Assembly (NCBI GenBank): GCA_020091685.1
Contig: CM034613.1
Location: 16,636,932-16,700,931, forward strand
DNA from: Lutjanus erythropterus
Lineage: Eukaryota; Chordata; Actinopteri; Lutjaniformes; Lutjanidae
Direction of reading: 5' to 3'
Length of the DNA: 64,000 nucleotides
Below the pieces are notes generated by a model. The model saw only the letters and a program-made list of their open reading frames with translations, was not told the origin of the DNA and searched no databases. Of this stretch, positions 12,901-22,301 are shown piece by piece. Position 1 is the first letter of the stretch, and each line of letters begins with the position of its first letter. The position numbers and the translations under genes are program-made.

Positions 12901-15900
12901 GCAGTGCTTAAGCGCGGCTTAACGTTTAATCGGCCAGCTCGGCGAGCCACCGGTGAGATCCTGATCTCACTGGCCAGAGCAGCCAAACAACGCTCCAGTG
13001 CCACAAACACAGAGTTCCTACGCCTTTTCTGAAGTCAAATTCAAGCACTTTTCAAGCTTTTTCAAGGTGCATTTTGAAGCTTTTCCAGCATGTTACAGCT
13101 GCAGTACATGACATATTTATACACATATCTTCAGGTTGTGGACAAAACAAGACATTTGAGGATGTCACCTTCAGCACTGATCAATATTTTTCACCATTTT
13201 CTGACATTTTATAGACCAAACAACTGATTGATTTATTAAGAAAGTAATGGACAAATTAATTGACAGTGAAATTAATCGTTAGTTGCAGCCCCCATGGTTC
13301 CTACATGTTTTTCAAAGTCAAGTTCAAGCACTTCAAGAATTTTCAAGGTGCATTTTCAAGCTTTCCAGCACCTTACGGCTGTGGTAAGTTACACATTTAT
13401 ATACATACACTCAAAATGATTATTTCATCTCTTCATCACATTAAATAGATGTTATTGTGCCACAGAACTGCAAAATTATGTTTCATGAGTGACAAACTGA
13501 AGCAAAGCACTTCAAAATGCGTCACCTGTCTGTAAGTAGACATCCTGTACAACCTGGCTGAGCCAAAACAAATCACTCAAACGATTACTACACAAATAAC
13601 TTCAATTTCAATAGTTTTTTTTGAACAGTTTCATTTTCAAACCAATACTCATTGAGACTGCAAGCTCTCACCGTGCTGTTGTCAATTAGCCGCCCACTCG
13701 CTGTTCCATCAGACGGCGCACATCAAAATGTCATCTTCATTTTGTACAAAAAGTAAATGCAATCAGGCTCTGTGACTCATTTTATTTCTTTATCTGAAAA
13801 CCAAACTATTATGTAAGAGAGCAACTTATTATTAAAGTAGTGCAATTACAGTTTCGAGTCGTTTCAAGCACTTAATCTAAAATCCAAGCACTTTTCAAAC
13901 CCTGATGGATTTCCAGCACCCGTAAGAACCCTGCAAAAAGTCCTTCCAGTTCATAATCTGACACACACCATCAAGGAAAGTTCACTCAGAAACACAATTT
14001 TCTTTGAATCAATTCTGATTTGAGAAGTTTTTCCATGCCTCGCAGAGGTTTGGCTCTTCGCTGTAGCTCAGTCTGACACGCTGCCACCCGCTGCAGAAGT
14101 TCTGCGGTGCTTAAAGTGTCAAAAAATTACTTCAGAATAATCCTCAGACCTAACTGAAAACAGATCTACAGTGAAGGAGAAACTGCTCTCAATGAGGTCT
14201 GTGGATTAGCATGAATAACCATATCATTATATTTGGAAACAGATGCAGTTTCTCAGTGTTTCAAATGTAATTTTTTTGGAGCTTTGAATGGAGAAAACTG
14301 AATTCCAAGGAGATTAAATGTACCGCAGGGATGTCAACAAGCCTCCAAAGATCACAACAAAAACCTCTTTGACAGCGTTTTTGGTTAGAACTGCAACTAA
14401 AGGCTCATATATTGTTGGGGAAACCATGACTCGGGCATGTCACCAAAAAACCCTGAGCAACAGTTTACCGGTCTAACTCCACAATTCAATTGTTCAATGG
14501 TTTTCAGCATCTATTATCATATCATCTATAACGTGTGCAGGAAAAAACTCCATCTTTCCTCTGCACAGACTTTTTTGTTAGAATAGAAGTATTTTTTGGG
14601 GTGAACAGTCCCTTTAAAACATATCTGAAATCTAGTTAGTTAGTTGAGCTGCTGGTTTGTCAGAAAACGTCAAGTGAAGCCAATCATAGTTTCCCACAGC
14701 ACAAGGCGACTTCTTCAAATGAGCTGAACAAAACCGAAAGATATTAAATTTACCACCACATAAAACTAAAAATAGTCGCATTTTAGATACTGGAGGCAGA
14801 TAATTTATTTAAAAATAAATAAATAAACCCATTATCAGTCAGTCTGTCACCCACTGACTCCACTAAATCAGAGGCAGTCCTTTCCTGTCGGACTTTATCT
14901 GCTTTTCTGCCATGTTTTATTTTGCTACTGTAACACAGGCAGCCTTCCTGCTCGTGTGTGTCAGTGTGTGTGTGTTTGTGTCTTGTGTTTCCCTCTCGTT
15001 CAAAGTTTAACTCTGCCGTATTGTTTTATTGAGGTCAACGGCAACTCCCGAGGTGGTGTCCCGGGCTGCTGCGGGACAGTTTTCCTGGCGAACGACGACT
15101 GTGCGCCGCACCTCCGCCCCGTTTCGTCGAGGTTAAGCCTTTACACACTCGACTGACTCCTAATAGTTGAGCAAATAGCTGCCCTCAAGCCTGATACTGT
15201 ACTCGCTGCCCGAAAGGGTCTTACTGGACTCAGCTGAATAAATAACTGGGATCCTAATATCGCCCTGCACGGCAGCTGGCTCGTGTTTGTGCAAATTACC
15301 GCCGGCTCCGGGGGGAGGCTGAGCGATACTGGACGCTTCCCGGGCAGCTTTAGGTGAGTCTCCCAGGCCCAAAGCGCAGCAGCGTACAGGGACAGGTACG
15401 GCGCTGTGCTTCCACTGTTTGCATGCTGAGGAACGTCTCGCTGTGCAGCCGCAAAGCAATTATTCCAAACTTCAACACATAACTTTGATTCCACCTGCAG
15501 CTGAGGGACGCTGCTGAGAACTTCCCGTCTCGCTGTGTCCCATGGGGCTTCATCCGAGCAGCTACACAGGTATCGGATTAAAGGAGTGGTCCTCTGGAAA
15601 CTATGTGAGACAGACAGGGCAGCATCTCTTGGCTCTGCGCCACTCAGCGACAACCTGTTCACAGTCTGCAGGCTGTGAATTCCTCCGTCTCCACACTGGG
15701 ACAACTGGGGGGACAAATACCCTACACTGTTACTAATGAGGGTTCCACATGGGTGTTTCTTGAAGGGCTGAGGTTCCACCCAAAACCATTTGCTTCTAAA
15801 CAATCTTTTGAGGAAAGGGTTTCTTTGTGAGACTGTGTTCAATTAAGAACCCTTTAAATCCAAAGAACCCTTTTTTGGAAGAAAGAGCTCTTCAAGGATT

Positions 15901-16830
15901 GTTGAAATTCTTGGAGAACTCTTTCATCGAGGGTTCCTTGTACCATAATATAAAAGGGTTCTCAGTAGATCCCCATGAGTGAGTTTGAGATGAAACCCTT
16001 GGAATATAAAAAGGGCTCTCAGAAGAGAGTTCTAGATAAAACTCTTAAAATATAAAAAGGTTCTTGGTAGAACCCCCTGGATGTGTTCTAGATTAAGCCA
16101 TTGGAACATAAAAGAGTTCTTGGTTCTCGGTGGGTTCTTATCTGCACCCTTTGAAGGTGAAAAGATTCTGGGTAGAATCCCAACAGAGGGTTCTGGCTAG
16201 TACCCTTCACAGATGGTTCCAGGTATAACCCTAGAACCCTCCGACGGCCCTTTTCCACCAAATAAGCTTTTGCTCTTGAACTGGTTCCATTCAAGATGCT
16301 TAGAACTATAGTGCTATCTAGAGAACCAGCCCACATTTCCACCAGTTTGGAGCGGAACCCCTGGGATCAAGGACGTCATCAACAGAGGACGCTGCACAAA
16401 ACACAAGAACCTGAAGAATAGGACACACCCACTTTGGATCCCCAAGGTAGACCTGCTGTTTTTTGCTTCCAGCTGGGAACCAACTTTTCAGGTTCTGAAC
16501 CGGTTTATTTTCAGTGGAAATGCTTAGAATGGTTCAGATTTAGGTGCTTGAACCAGAACCAGGCTGGTTCCATGTTGGTGGAGAAGGCCTATGAAAGGGT
16601 TCTCCTACGAGGACACGCTGAAGAACCCTTGACGGTTCTTTATTTCTCAGAGTGTTCTGTGCTGAAAGTAGGGTGGCAGTGACGCTGTGTGTGTGTAGAC
16701 GAGGAGGTGGGCGGGGGCTGCAGAGCGGAGGTTCCATCAACATACAGACACCGAAGACTTGAAACTGTGTATGAGCGGCACATACCAGAGGAGGGTTATT
16801 ACAGGCAGGAATCCTCACACTGTTCAGAGT

Positions 16831-16881
<51 letters not shown>

Positions 16882-19800
16882 TTTAAGCTATTTTCGCACA
16901 TGCAGGTTTAGGCAGCAATTGGCCGTGACCCTATAACTCCCCCTCTTACAAAACTCTCCCTAAACAAGCCTCCATCATGTGTTTGTGTGGCCTCATTTTT
17001 TCTTGTATGAGCAGAAAGTGCAGCACATACCACAAGAAAATGCCTGCCAGCGTGCCGGTTTACACAGCAGCCAGCCGCAGCTCTTTGTCATTGTCAGCGA
17101 GGGTGATTTACAGGAGAAACCCAACACTTGAAGTGACAAAAGACGGAGACGAGAGGCCGCGAGCGCAGTGGCGCGGTGCGGTGCAGCGGCACACCGACCG
17201 GACCTGTAATTTCAAAGGAAACTCGTGATGACGACGGTCGAGCCGGCTGCTTGTCTGGTTTCCTTGGAAGTCCGAGTGAACTCACCTGCTGAGCTGCAGC
17301 ACATAAAGTCAAGATTTCTGTACGTCTGGCCTTTACACACAAGCACGTGGATTATTTACGATTTGGAGATGGGTTTTTTTAAAAGGCGGTTAAGTAAAGT
17401 AAAGGTTAAGTAGGGTGGGTGCACGCCTAAAGGTCCGGTTCCTGAATCAAACCAAAGTGAGGATGATACGTTGTTCCGGTAATTCCAGAAATTGTAAATA
17501 CAAGTCATGCGGTGGAAAGGTTAATAGGTGGCGAAGATCTGTACAAACTAATCCTTCAGAAGAACATTTTGACTTTTTTCTTAAAATATTACTGATTATC
17601 AAAATAAGGTGGAGATTAATTTGATTATCAATTAATAATAGAGTAATTGTTGCAGCTGTAATATGAATGTGTCAAAGACAGCAGGTGTTAAATAATTTAA
17701 TAATGCAGACATTTCCTCTGCCAGTCAACAGTTGGGTAGCAAACGCGCTGCTGGTTCACCAATAACCAAAACAGGAAGAGATTTTTTTTTTTTTTAACTA
17801 ATGGAATGGTCCGTATGGTGATGCGCTACCTGTGACTGGTTTGAATGATGTTGACACTAGAGATAAACCACTCTGGAGTTCACCTGACAGCAGTCAGAGA
17901 CGACCCCTGCAGGGTGGATCAGGGGACGGTTGTTTGGTCCACATCAAAGTTCAAGTCCGGCGTTCACACAAACCCAACAAACAACCGTAAGGGGCGAGTG
18001 TGGTGCTTTTAAGTGTCAAAAGTTACATCATGATAATCCACAGACTTAACTGAAAACAGATCTACTGTTCTCAATGATGTTTGTGGATTAGCATGAATAA
18101 CCATGTCATTACATTAAGAAACAGATGCTGTTTCAAATGTAATTTTTTGGAGCTTTGAACATGGATAACTAAATTCCATGGAGATTTAACGTGCCGCATG
18201 GACGTCAACAAACCTCCAAACATCACAACAAAACCATCTGAATAGACTGACGGCAGTCCTGGGTTAAGGCTACAGCTACACATTATTTTATTCATAATTT
18301 CATTTTATCCAATTTGTTCATAAAATGTTAGAAAAGAAGGAAGAATTATCGTCATAATGAAGGTGACATGATTCGTTCTGTCCGACCAGAAAGCCAAAGC
18401 TCCAGAGTTCACTTGACCGCAGTCTGAGGGTCGGTTCACACCTGCTTTCTTTAGTCCAGCTGAACTGAACACCGGAGGATTTACCCCCCATGGGGCAACT
18501 CGTTTGGGGCGGTGTGAACACCAGACTCAGACTCTGGTGGCGACCAAACAACTGTCCTCTGGGGTGGTCTGAAGTGAACTCTGATGTGTACAGCATTCAA
18601 ACAGAAGTGCACCATTGTGTGTGTCATTTCATCTGCAACCCAAACAACTTTTCTCGGGAAAAAACCTGGACTCACGACAAAGTGAGAAATGCTTGCATTA
18701 TTAAATCATTTGATACCAGATGTCTTACAAGACGTTCTTATGTGCAGTCCTCTAAAGTCTGCAACATAATAACAACAACCGAACGATATTTCCACCACAA
18801 TACTTGTGTTTACAATTTATGGACCTTTTGAACGCAAACCGGGCCAGTTGCAAAATTCAAAACGTGGATCATCCTCGCATCCTCTCTTTAGGTGTGAACC
18901 CACCCTGAGATCATCCCTTCAAAGTGGACCAGAGAGCGGTTGTTTGCTCCACGCCACAGTTCGAGTCCGGCGTTCACACCAACCAAAACAAGACGATTTA
19001 AACGCTCCGGGGTTCAGTTCAGTTCAGCCGAACTAAACAAGGCTGGTATGAAACCGCCCTCAGTTCCTCTTGCATCTCAACTCAAACATCTGTCTATTCA
19101 CTTTCCCAGCATCTTTGCGGAAACTCGTCAAACACTTGGGAAAAAGTGGGCTGCACGCACACACACAAACACACAGACCCAGTTGTGTTAAAGCAACAGG
19201 GGGGAAGCCGCAATCATGAATTCCAAATTTGCACCACTAGATCCCCCCTAATGCACCCACTGGCAGCCTGAACCTATCTGAATCTCCTAACTCAGCCAAA
19301 CCTGTCTTCAGCCTTGAAGCAACTTGCTCTCCGTGGCTTTCAAATGAAAACAGGAATATTAAACACATCATTCTCTCTGCTCAGGTGTTTTATTTCCCAG
19401 CCACTAATCAGCTGCTTTGTGTAACAGTGCAGGAGGGTCAAGCACCTTGAACTCATATCTCAGCTTGCCAGGATTGCGTCATGTGTCCCTTGTGGCCTGT
19501 CTGGTCTCACACAGCGAGAGGCAGAAAGCTGAACAGGTGATTTTAAGTCGCTGTGCTCGACATTACTGCTCGGACAGCTGTGTTTACACAGCGGCTGATA
19601 GACACCATTTGAGAAAAACCTACATGGGTGACTTTTTGTGTGGGAGTTGAGGGCATTTTCACAAAGAGGCAAAATTAAATAAATCCACTGCAGGAGAAGC
19701 TAAGCTGCTCAGTCAAGGAAATAAATATTAAAGGGATAGGTTGGATCATTTGAAGTGAATTCAACAAAGGTATTATCCATGATAAGGTGTTCAGGAAGTC

Positions 19801-21498
19801 ATTTGAGCTGAAAGAGAAAGTTGAGAAAGCTTTTAAGGAATGCAGTGAAAGATAAAGAACTCGGAGTCCATCTAGAGCCCAAAGCATACTGGATTTTTTT
19901 AAGGGCAGTAGCATCAATTTGAGAGTTTAAAGGGATAGTTTGGAGTGGGACTGAATGAAGTACTTAAACAACAGGAGTACCAGTATGGAGGCTAAGCATT
20001 GTACTGCTGTGGGCAGGGTCAGCAGCAAAATGTACCTTAAAAAAGGTCCACCTTAAAATCTAGATCAGTTCCAGTGTACACATATATATATTTAGAATAT
20101 TTTCACCACTTTCCTTTGCCAGCAGACAGCCTTTTTCTGGTGGGAAACTGATGTTACAGATGCCAAATATCACTCTCTCCAAACCAACCAAACTCCATAT
20201 ACGAGATCAGTAATTTTACCTGACAGAACAGTCTTCCACTGCCTCAATCTGCTAGTTTGTGTTATTGCATGACTTTGGTGTTTTAAAAGGTTAATTCAGA
20301 TTCACCAAATTCACGCAATAACCCAAGAAAATTAACTGATTGAGGCAGCGGTAGACTAGCAACTTCCATGCCCTGCTAAGTAAAATTACCAATTTTGCCT
20401 ATGGAGTTTGGTTGTTTTGGATAGACATATTTGGCTTGTATGTAACAGCGATTTTGTTCTAACTATAAATAATCCGAACTATCCCTTTAATATTTAATGA
20501 ATGAATGAATCATGCCTGAACGTCCAGGTGCAAATGTGCTCCTCTCTGTCAACTTTTTGGGACATTTCCCCCCTCTTGTGGGATCAATGCCTCATGCAAT
20601 ATTGCAGTGTCAGCAGAAAAAAGCAGAGCAGGCAAAGTAAACATGAGGACAGGGTGTGTTTGAGCAGTTGACTTGGGTAAGAGAGACACAGCTGAGGCCC
20701 ACGGAGAGAGAGAAAAAACCCAGTGGGAGCAAATATCTTGACTTGACACCAGTATGATAAGGACTGGTGTGGAGGATAAGCTCCACAGTGGAGCCTGAAG
20801 ACACATGTTTACACACATACACACTCCCATCAGAGGTCTGTAAACAACTTTAAGCTGCTTTTAAAGTGCAGAAATGAACACCAAGGAGCGCACAATCCGA
20901 ATTTTTAAAAATGCATTAGGAATAACTGACACAAACTATGTAAACTTGGGCTGTAATGGTTTTAAATAACACTGGGATGAGGCATGTCCCGATCTGCAGA
21001 GGCTCTGCAGGCATTGCCACGTTTCTCCTCTCATGCAGGAGCCTCCTCATACAGTATTGAGTGTGTGCATGCATGCATAAAGAGCGTGCATGCACGATGG
21101 TGGTGGTGATGATGATGATGATGAGTGGGGTTTGTGCGCTTACTTTTGCACTGCAGCTCCACCATGGCCTGGTACCACTCGTCCTGGTCCTGCTCGTTCT
21201 CCGCGGCGATGGCGAAGCTCTCGGCCCGGGTGTAGAGCACGATCATGTGCTTGTTCTTGGAGTCGGCCCGCTTGTTGATGTTGAAGCACGTCTCCAGAGC
21301 CACGGCTTTCTTCGGGACGGGGGCCTTGCCGCGGAATTTCTTCTCGCTCTCGTAGTACTCCAGACGGGCCGGGCCGCGCTCCGAGGCGGCGCGGAGCACG
21401 AAGTACCGCCGGTGCATGGACTTCTGCTTGCGGAGGTAGCCGCTCTTCCGCACGTCCTCGCAGCTCTGGTGGTGCTGCTCGCCGGCTTGGCTCTCCAT
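1..21498 (-). CDS. irs3: Insulin receptor substrate gene, irs3-like (5' part, three coding exons; 3' end off window)
   Basis: Docking protein acting at the plasma membrane and cytosol: its PH and PTB domains bring it to activated insulin/IGF receptors, and phosphorylated YxxM motifs recruit PI3-kinase (family knowledge). Three exons join in phase (21498-21144, 2468-2167, 969-1) to give at least 542 residues. Seen: PH domain about 14-118 ([32 protein letters not shown]); PTB about 139-245 ([35 protein letters not shown]); then a Ser/Pro/Gly-rich tail with [17 protein letters not shown] and YILM at 471-474. The ATG at 21498 has a strong context (caccATGG). IRS1, IRS2 and IRS4 of mammals carry PH and PTB in one exon. 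The split here and the next gene, agfg2, favour IRS3, although the tail reads very like IRS1. IRS family membership is certain; the paralogue is an inference. The symbol could be irs1-like in databases. Confidence 0.88.
970..2166 (-). other. irs3-like intron 2
   Basis: A 1.2-kb intron with GT-AG ends (CAG|GTGAGC ... gtcttag|GTGG). It is AT-rich apart from its ends. I see no gene or recognisable mobile element in it. Confidence 0.8.
2167..2468 (-). CDS. irs3: irs3-like exon 2: PTB domain, first part
   Basis: This exon has 302 bp and encodes residues 119-219. It starts after ctctccctgaag and the split serine codon A|GT fits exon 1. It holds [42 protein letters not shown] and [14 protein letters not shown], nearly the mammalian PTB core. 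The donor is CAG|GTGAGC, phase 0. The exon itself begins GTAAGAAC, which looks like a 5' splice site (see findings). Confidence 0.94.
2469..3858. other. irs3-like intron 1, PTB-proximal 1.4 kb
   Basis: Intronic sequence with no recognised element. A minus-strand open frame of 118 codons (2664-3020) has no family resemblance and looks accidental. Confidence 0.6.
3859..5153. mobile_element. Palindromic MITE, TTAAAGGGATAGTT family, copy A (with internal insertion)
   Basis: The left arm (taagggcattgtttgga, then TGAGGTACTTATCC, CAGTGT, CGCCCCCAGTTTGG) returns as its reverse complement in the right arm (CAAACTGGGGGCG, GATAAATACCTCAT, CGCTTTAA). The centre holds CCAAACCAACCAAACTCCA and its complement. 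About 450 bp near 4516-4970 is absent from other copies and looks like a later insertion. No coding capacity. Confidence 0.8.
5154..5964. other. irs3-like intron 1, between MITE copies A and B
   Basis: About 0.8 kb of intron with no recognised gene or repeat. Short open frames occur on both strands without family resemblance. Confidence 0.5.
5965..6450. mobile_element. Palindromic MITE, TTAAAGGGATAGTT family, copy B (3' truncated)
   Basis: It begins acagttcagattgtttgaag, then GAGGTACTTATCCATAGTCAGTG. The centre has AAACCAACCAAACTCCA, GTAATTT and the start of the returning arm (GCGGTAGACCAGCAACT). The outer right arm is missing. Confidence 0.72.
6451..9054. other. irs3-like intron 1, mostly unique sequence
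   Basis: No coding exon recognised. The block 7570-8250 is repeat-poor with balanced base composition and several CpGs, so it is a possible regulatory element. A (GT)n array lies at 8329-8352. Confidence 0.5.
9055..9225. mobile_element. Palindromic MITE family, right-arm fragment C
   Basis: It shows the internal right-arm order of the family: GTCAGAAAAGG, GCAGTGAAAATATTC, CACTTAAACTGATACTGAT, then GCAGGATATTGCTTTGC. Both termini are missing. Confidence 0.6.
9226..10619. other. irs3-like intron 1, no recognised feature
   Basis: About 1.4 kb of intronic sequence with C-rich stretches near 9690-9740 and a short CA run near 10042. No gene or classified repeat recognised. Confidence 0.5.
10620..11310. 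mobile_element. Palindromic MITE, TTAAAGGGATAGTT family, copy D
   Basis: Left end gttgaagggatagttcagat; right end ccaaactatcttttaa. The arms (TGAGGTACTCCTCCATAATCAG, CACTTAAACTGATACTGAT, GATAAACACCTCATACAG) are inverted around a centre near 10975. Length about 690 bp. Confidence 0.8.
11311..12229. other. irs3-like intron 1, no recognised feature
   Basis: Intron sequence with overlapping open frames on both strands near 11900-12200. None resembles a known domain and I call no gene. Confidence 0.5.
12230..12990. promoter_or_regulatory. Candidate conserved non-coding element in irs3-like intron 1
   Basis: This 0.76-kb block has no microsatellite or MITE. It is more GC-rich than its surroundings, carries many CpGs, and holds paired homeodomain-type cores (acaataattacggcctaatt near 12870). 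There is no open frame of note. A role as an enhancer is inference from composition and position in a long first intron. Confidence 0.3.
13010..13945. repeat. Composite repeat: TTCAAGCACTTTTCAAG element with inserted GGGCTGCAACTAACG-type MITE
   Basis: The motif TTCCTAC...AAGTCAA(A/G)TTCAAGCACTT...TTTTCAAGGTGCATTTT occurs at 13010-13075 and again at 13297-13370. The right end (CAAGCACTTTTCAAACC, TTCCAGCACCCGTAAGAACC) is at 13885-13935. Between the two copies, 13130-13292 is a right-hand part of the GGGCTGCAACTAACG family (GGACAAAACAAGACATTTGA, TTTTCACCATTTTCTGACAT, TTAGTTGCAGCCCC). Confidence 0.65.
14098..14390. repeat. Dispersed repeat, copy 1
   Basis: It matches 18000-18250 over most of its length: both carry ACTGAAAACAGATCTAC, GTGGATTAGCATGAATAACC, TTTCAAATGTAATTTTTT and CCTCCAAA.ATCACAACAAAA in the same order. 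Unclassified, non-coding. Confidence 0.7.
15040..15730. other. CpG-rich intronic block with a 233-codon minus open frame
   Basis: The block is GC-rich. The minus frame 15842-15141 is stop-free for 233 codons, but the translation has no recognisable domain, has no splice context, and its 5' end runs into the GGTTCT repeat. I do not call it a gene. It may be a regulatory CpG cluster. Confidence 0.35.
15740..16660. repeat. Degenerate GGTTCT/AGAACCC minisatellite-like array
   Basis: Units of very roughly 60-70 bp of the form AGAACCCT...ATATAAAA.GGTTCT(T/C)GGTAGA recur many times, all degenerate, on both sides of an inserted inverted-repeat element. Confidence 0.65.
16246..16589. mobile_element. 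MITE with GGCC(C/T)TT(T/C)TCCACCAA termini inside the GGTTCT array
   Basis: The left end ggcccttttccaccaa is matched by the right end ttggtggagaaggcc in inverted orientation. Internal sub-terminal sequence (TTGAACTGGTTCC / GGAACC...GGTTC) is also inverted. 344 bp, no coding capacity, class unassigned. Confidence 0.6.
16833..16879. repeat. (GT)n microsatellite
   Basis: An uninterrupted TG/GT dinucleotide run of about 47 bp in irs3-like intron 1. Confidence 0.95.
16880..17999. other. irs3-like intron 1: CpG-rich patch and repeat fragments
   Basis: 16940-17290 is CpG-rich without an open frame I trust. 17600-17660 is a short end of the GGGCTGCAACTAACG MITE family. 17876-17985 shares GGTTGTTTGGTCCAC and AGTCCGGCGTTCACAC with the hAT-like element at 18424. 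Confidence 0.5.
18000..18250. repeat. Dispersed repeat, copy 2
   Basis: Second copy of the repeat at 14098, in the same orientation, with several small deletions relative to it. Confidence 0.7.
18424..19063. mobile_element. hAT-like non-autonomous element
   Basis: Left terminus ctgagggtcggttcacacc; right terminus ggtatgaaaccgccctcag, its imperfect inverted complement. Sub-terminal GTTCACACC/GGTGTGAAC motifs repeat inside. No transposase frame. The hAT assignment rests on the general look of the termini and is tentative. Confidence 0.55.
19064..19925. other. irs3-like intron 1, between the hAT-like element and MITE copy E
   Basis: No gene recognised. A partial left end of the palindromic MITE family (tattaaagggataggttgga) lies at about 19728-19800. 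Confidence 0.5.
19926..20490. mobile_element. Palindromic MITE, TTAAAGGGATAGTT family, copy E
   Basis: Left end tttaaagggatagtttgga, right end ccgaactatccctttaa. Inside, TGAGGCAGCGGTAGAC and CCATATACGAGATCAG sit either side of a centre near 20300 as complementary arms. TTAA at both outer ends resembles the piggyBac-type target site. Confidence 0.82.
20491..21143. other. irs3-like intron 1, PH-proximal end
   Basis: No gene. It ends with a GAT/GGT trinucleotide run at 21096-21126 close to the exon 1 donor. Confidence 0.6.
21144..21498 (-). CDS. irs3: irs3-like exon 1: PH domain
   Basis: This exon has 355 bp and encodes residues 1-118 plus one base. It carries nearly the whole PH domain, ending in [13 protein letters not shown]. 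The donor is AAAA|GTAAGCG. Reading past the donor gives nine histidines from a GAT/GGT microsatellite, so that extension is intronic. The exon is GC- and CpG-rich compared with the flanking intron. Confidence 0.93.
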
Positions 21499-22120
21499 GG
21501 TGTCCTCCTTTTAATTCCCACAGTGAAAGCAAACCCTCTTTTATCGCTCTTGTAGTATTTCTGCAAGTTTTAGAGAGGTAACTGATCCCCTCCCGTTCTC
21601 ACACATCAACGCAGGCATGTGAGAGGGGAGGCAGGGGTTTGCTGCTCGGTTAAAACCTGCACCAGGGTTTGTTTTTGCCTGCAGAAACTGTCCTCTTTTT
21701 GCGCTTCTTTTTGCTTGTTTTTCCTCCCAACCCAGCTCAAGTTGGCGAGCACATGCGGAGCTCCCCCTACTCTCCACTACTACTACTATTGCCGCTGCTT
21801 CCAAGCGCTGTCTGAGCGGTTTAATCCCATTTACTGCACATCACAGAGTCCGCACGCTGTCTTAACTGTCTGTCTGTCTCCCCGTTCGTCTGTCCTCTCG
21901 CCCCCTGTCCTGTCCCGTCCCGTTCTGCTCGGCTCTGCCCCGGTCTTGTTGCTGTAGTGTGGAGAGGAGCGGAGCGGAGCAGCTACCGTGCGTGGAGCAG
22001 GACTGTCACTCACCGCTGTACTAGTACTCTGGAACACTGCTGCGTTCAGGGACCCAGCACGAGCTCGGACAGTGGAGCTCCCAAATCGACCAACACTTTT
22101 TTTTGTGCATCCCAGTGCTC
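21499..22120. promoter_or_regulatory. Presumed irs3-like 5' UTR and promoter region
   Basis: Directly upstream of the irs3 ATG on the minus strand. CpG-rich stretches occur at 21850-22080. No TATA box or start site can be fixed from sequence alone, and no other gene is visible here. Confidence 0.4.
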
Positions 22121-22249
22121 TCAATCCTGATTTAATAATAGAGTGGGATTATTTTATTAATCCGAATAGTAAATTACAGCAGGCAAAAAAAAAATGACTA
22201 ACAACAAAAATTACTGAACTACAAACTGAGCTAAAACTAAACCAAAACA

Positions 22250-22301
<52 letters not shown>

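Noticed and set aside
15141..15842. 233-codon minus open frame as a gene
   Set aside because: No recognisable domain, no codon or splice support, and the 5' end lies in a repeat. Kept only as an observation.
16689..16880. Open frames ending in Cys-Val runs (also near 25329, 29055, 39387, 63259)
   Set aside because: Produced by GT/CA dinucleotide arrays read in frame.
21031..21143. Histidine-rich extension of the irs PH exon
   Set aside because: It comes from reading through the GTAAGCG donor into an intronic GAT/GGT microsatellite; splicing at 21144 fits exon 2 in phase.
21061..21555. 164-codon plus-strand open frame over the irs PH exon
   Set aside because: It is the antisense shadow of a GC-rich coding exon; the minus translation is a clear PH domain.
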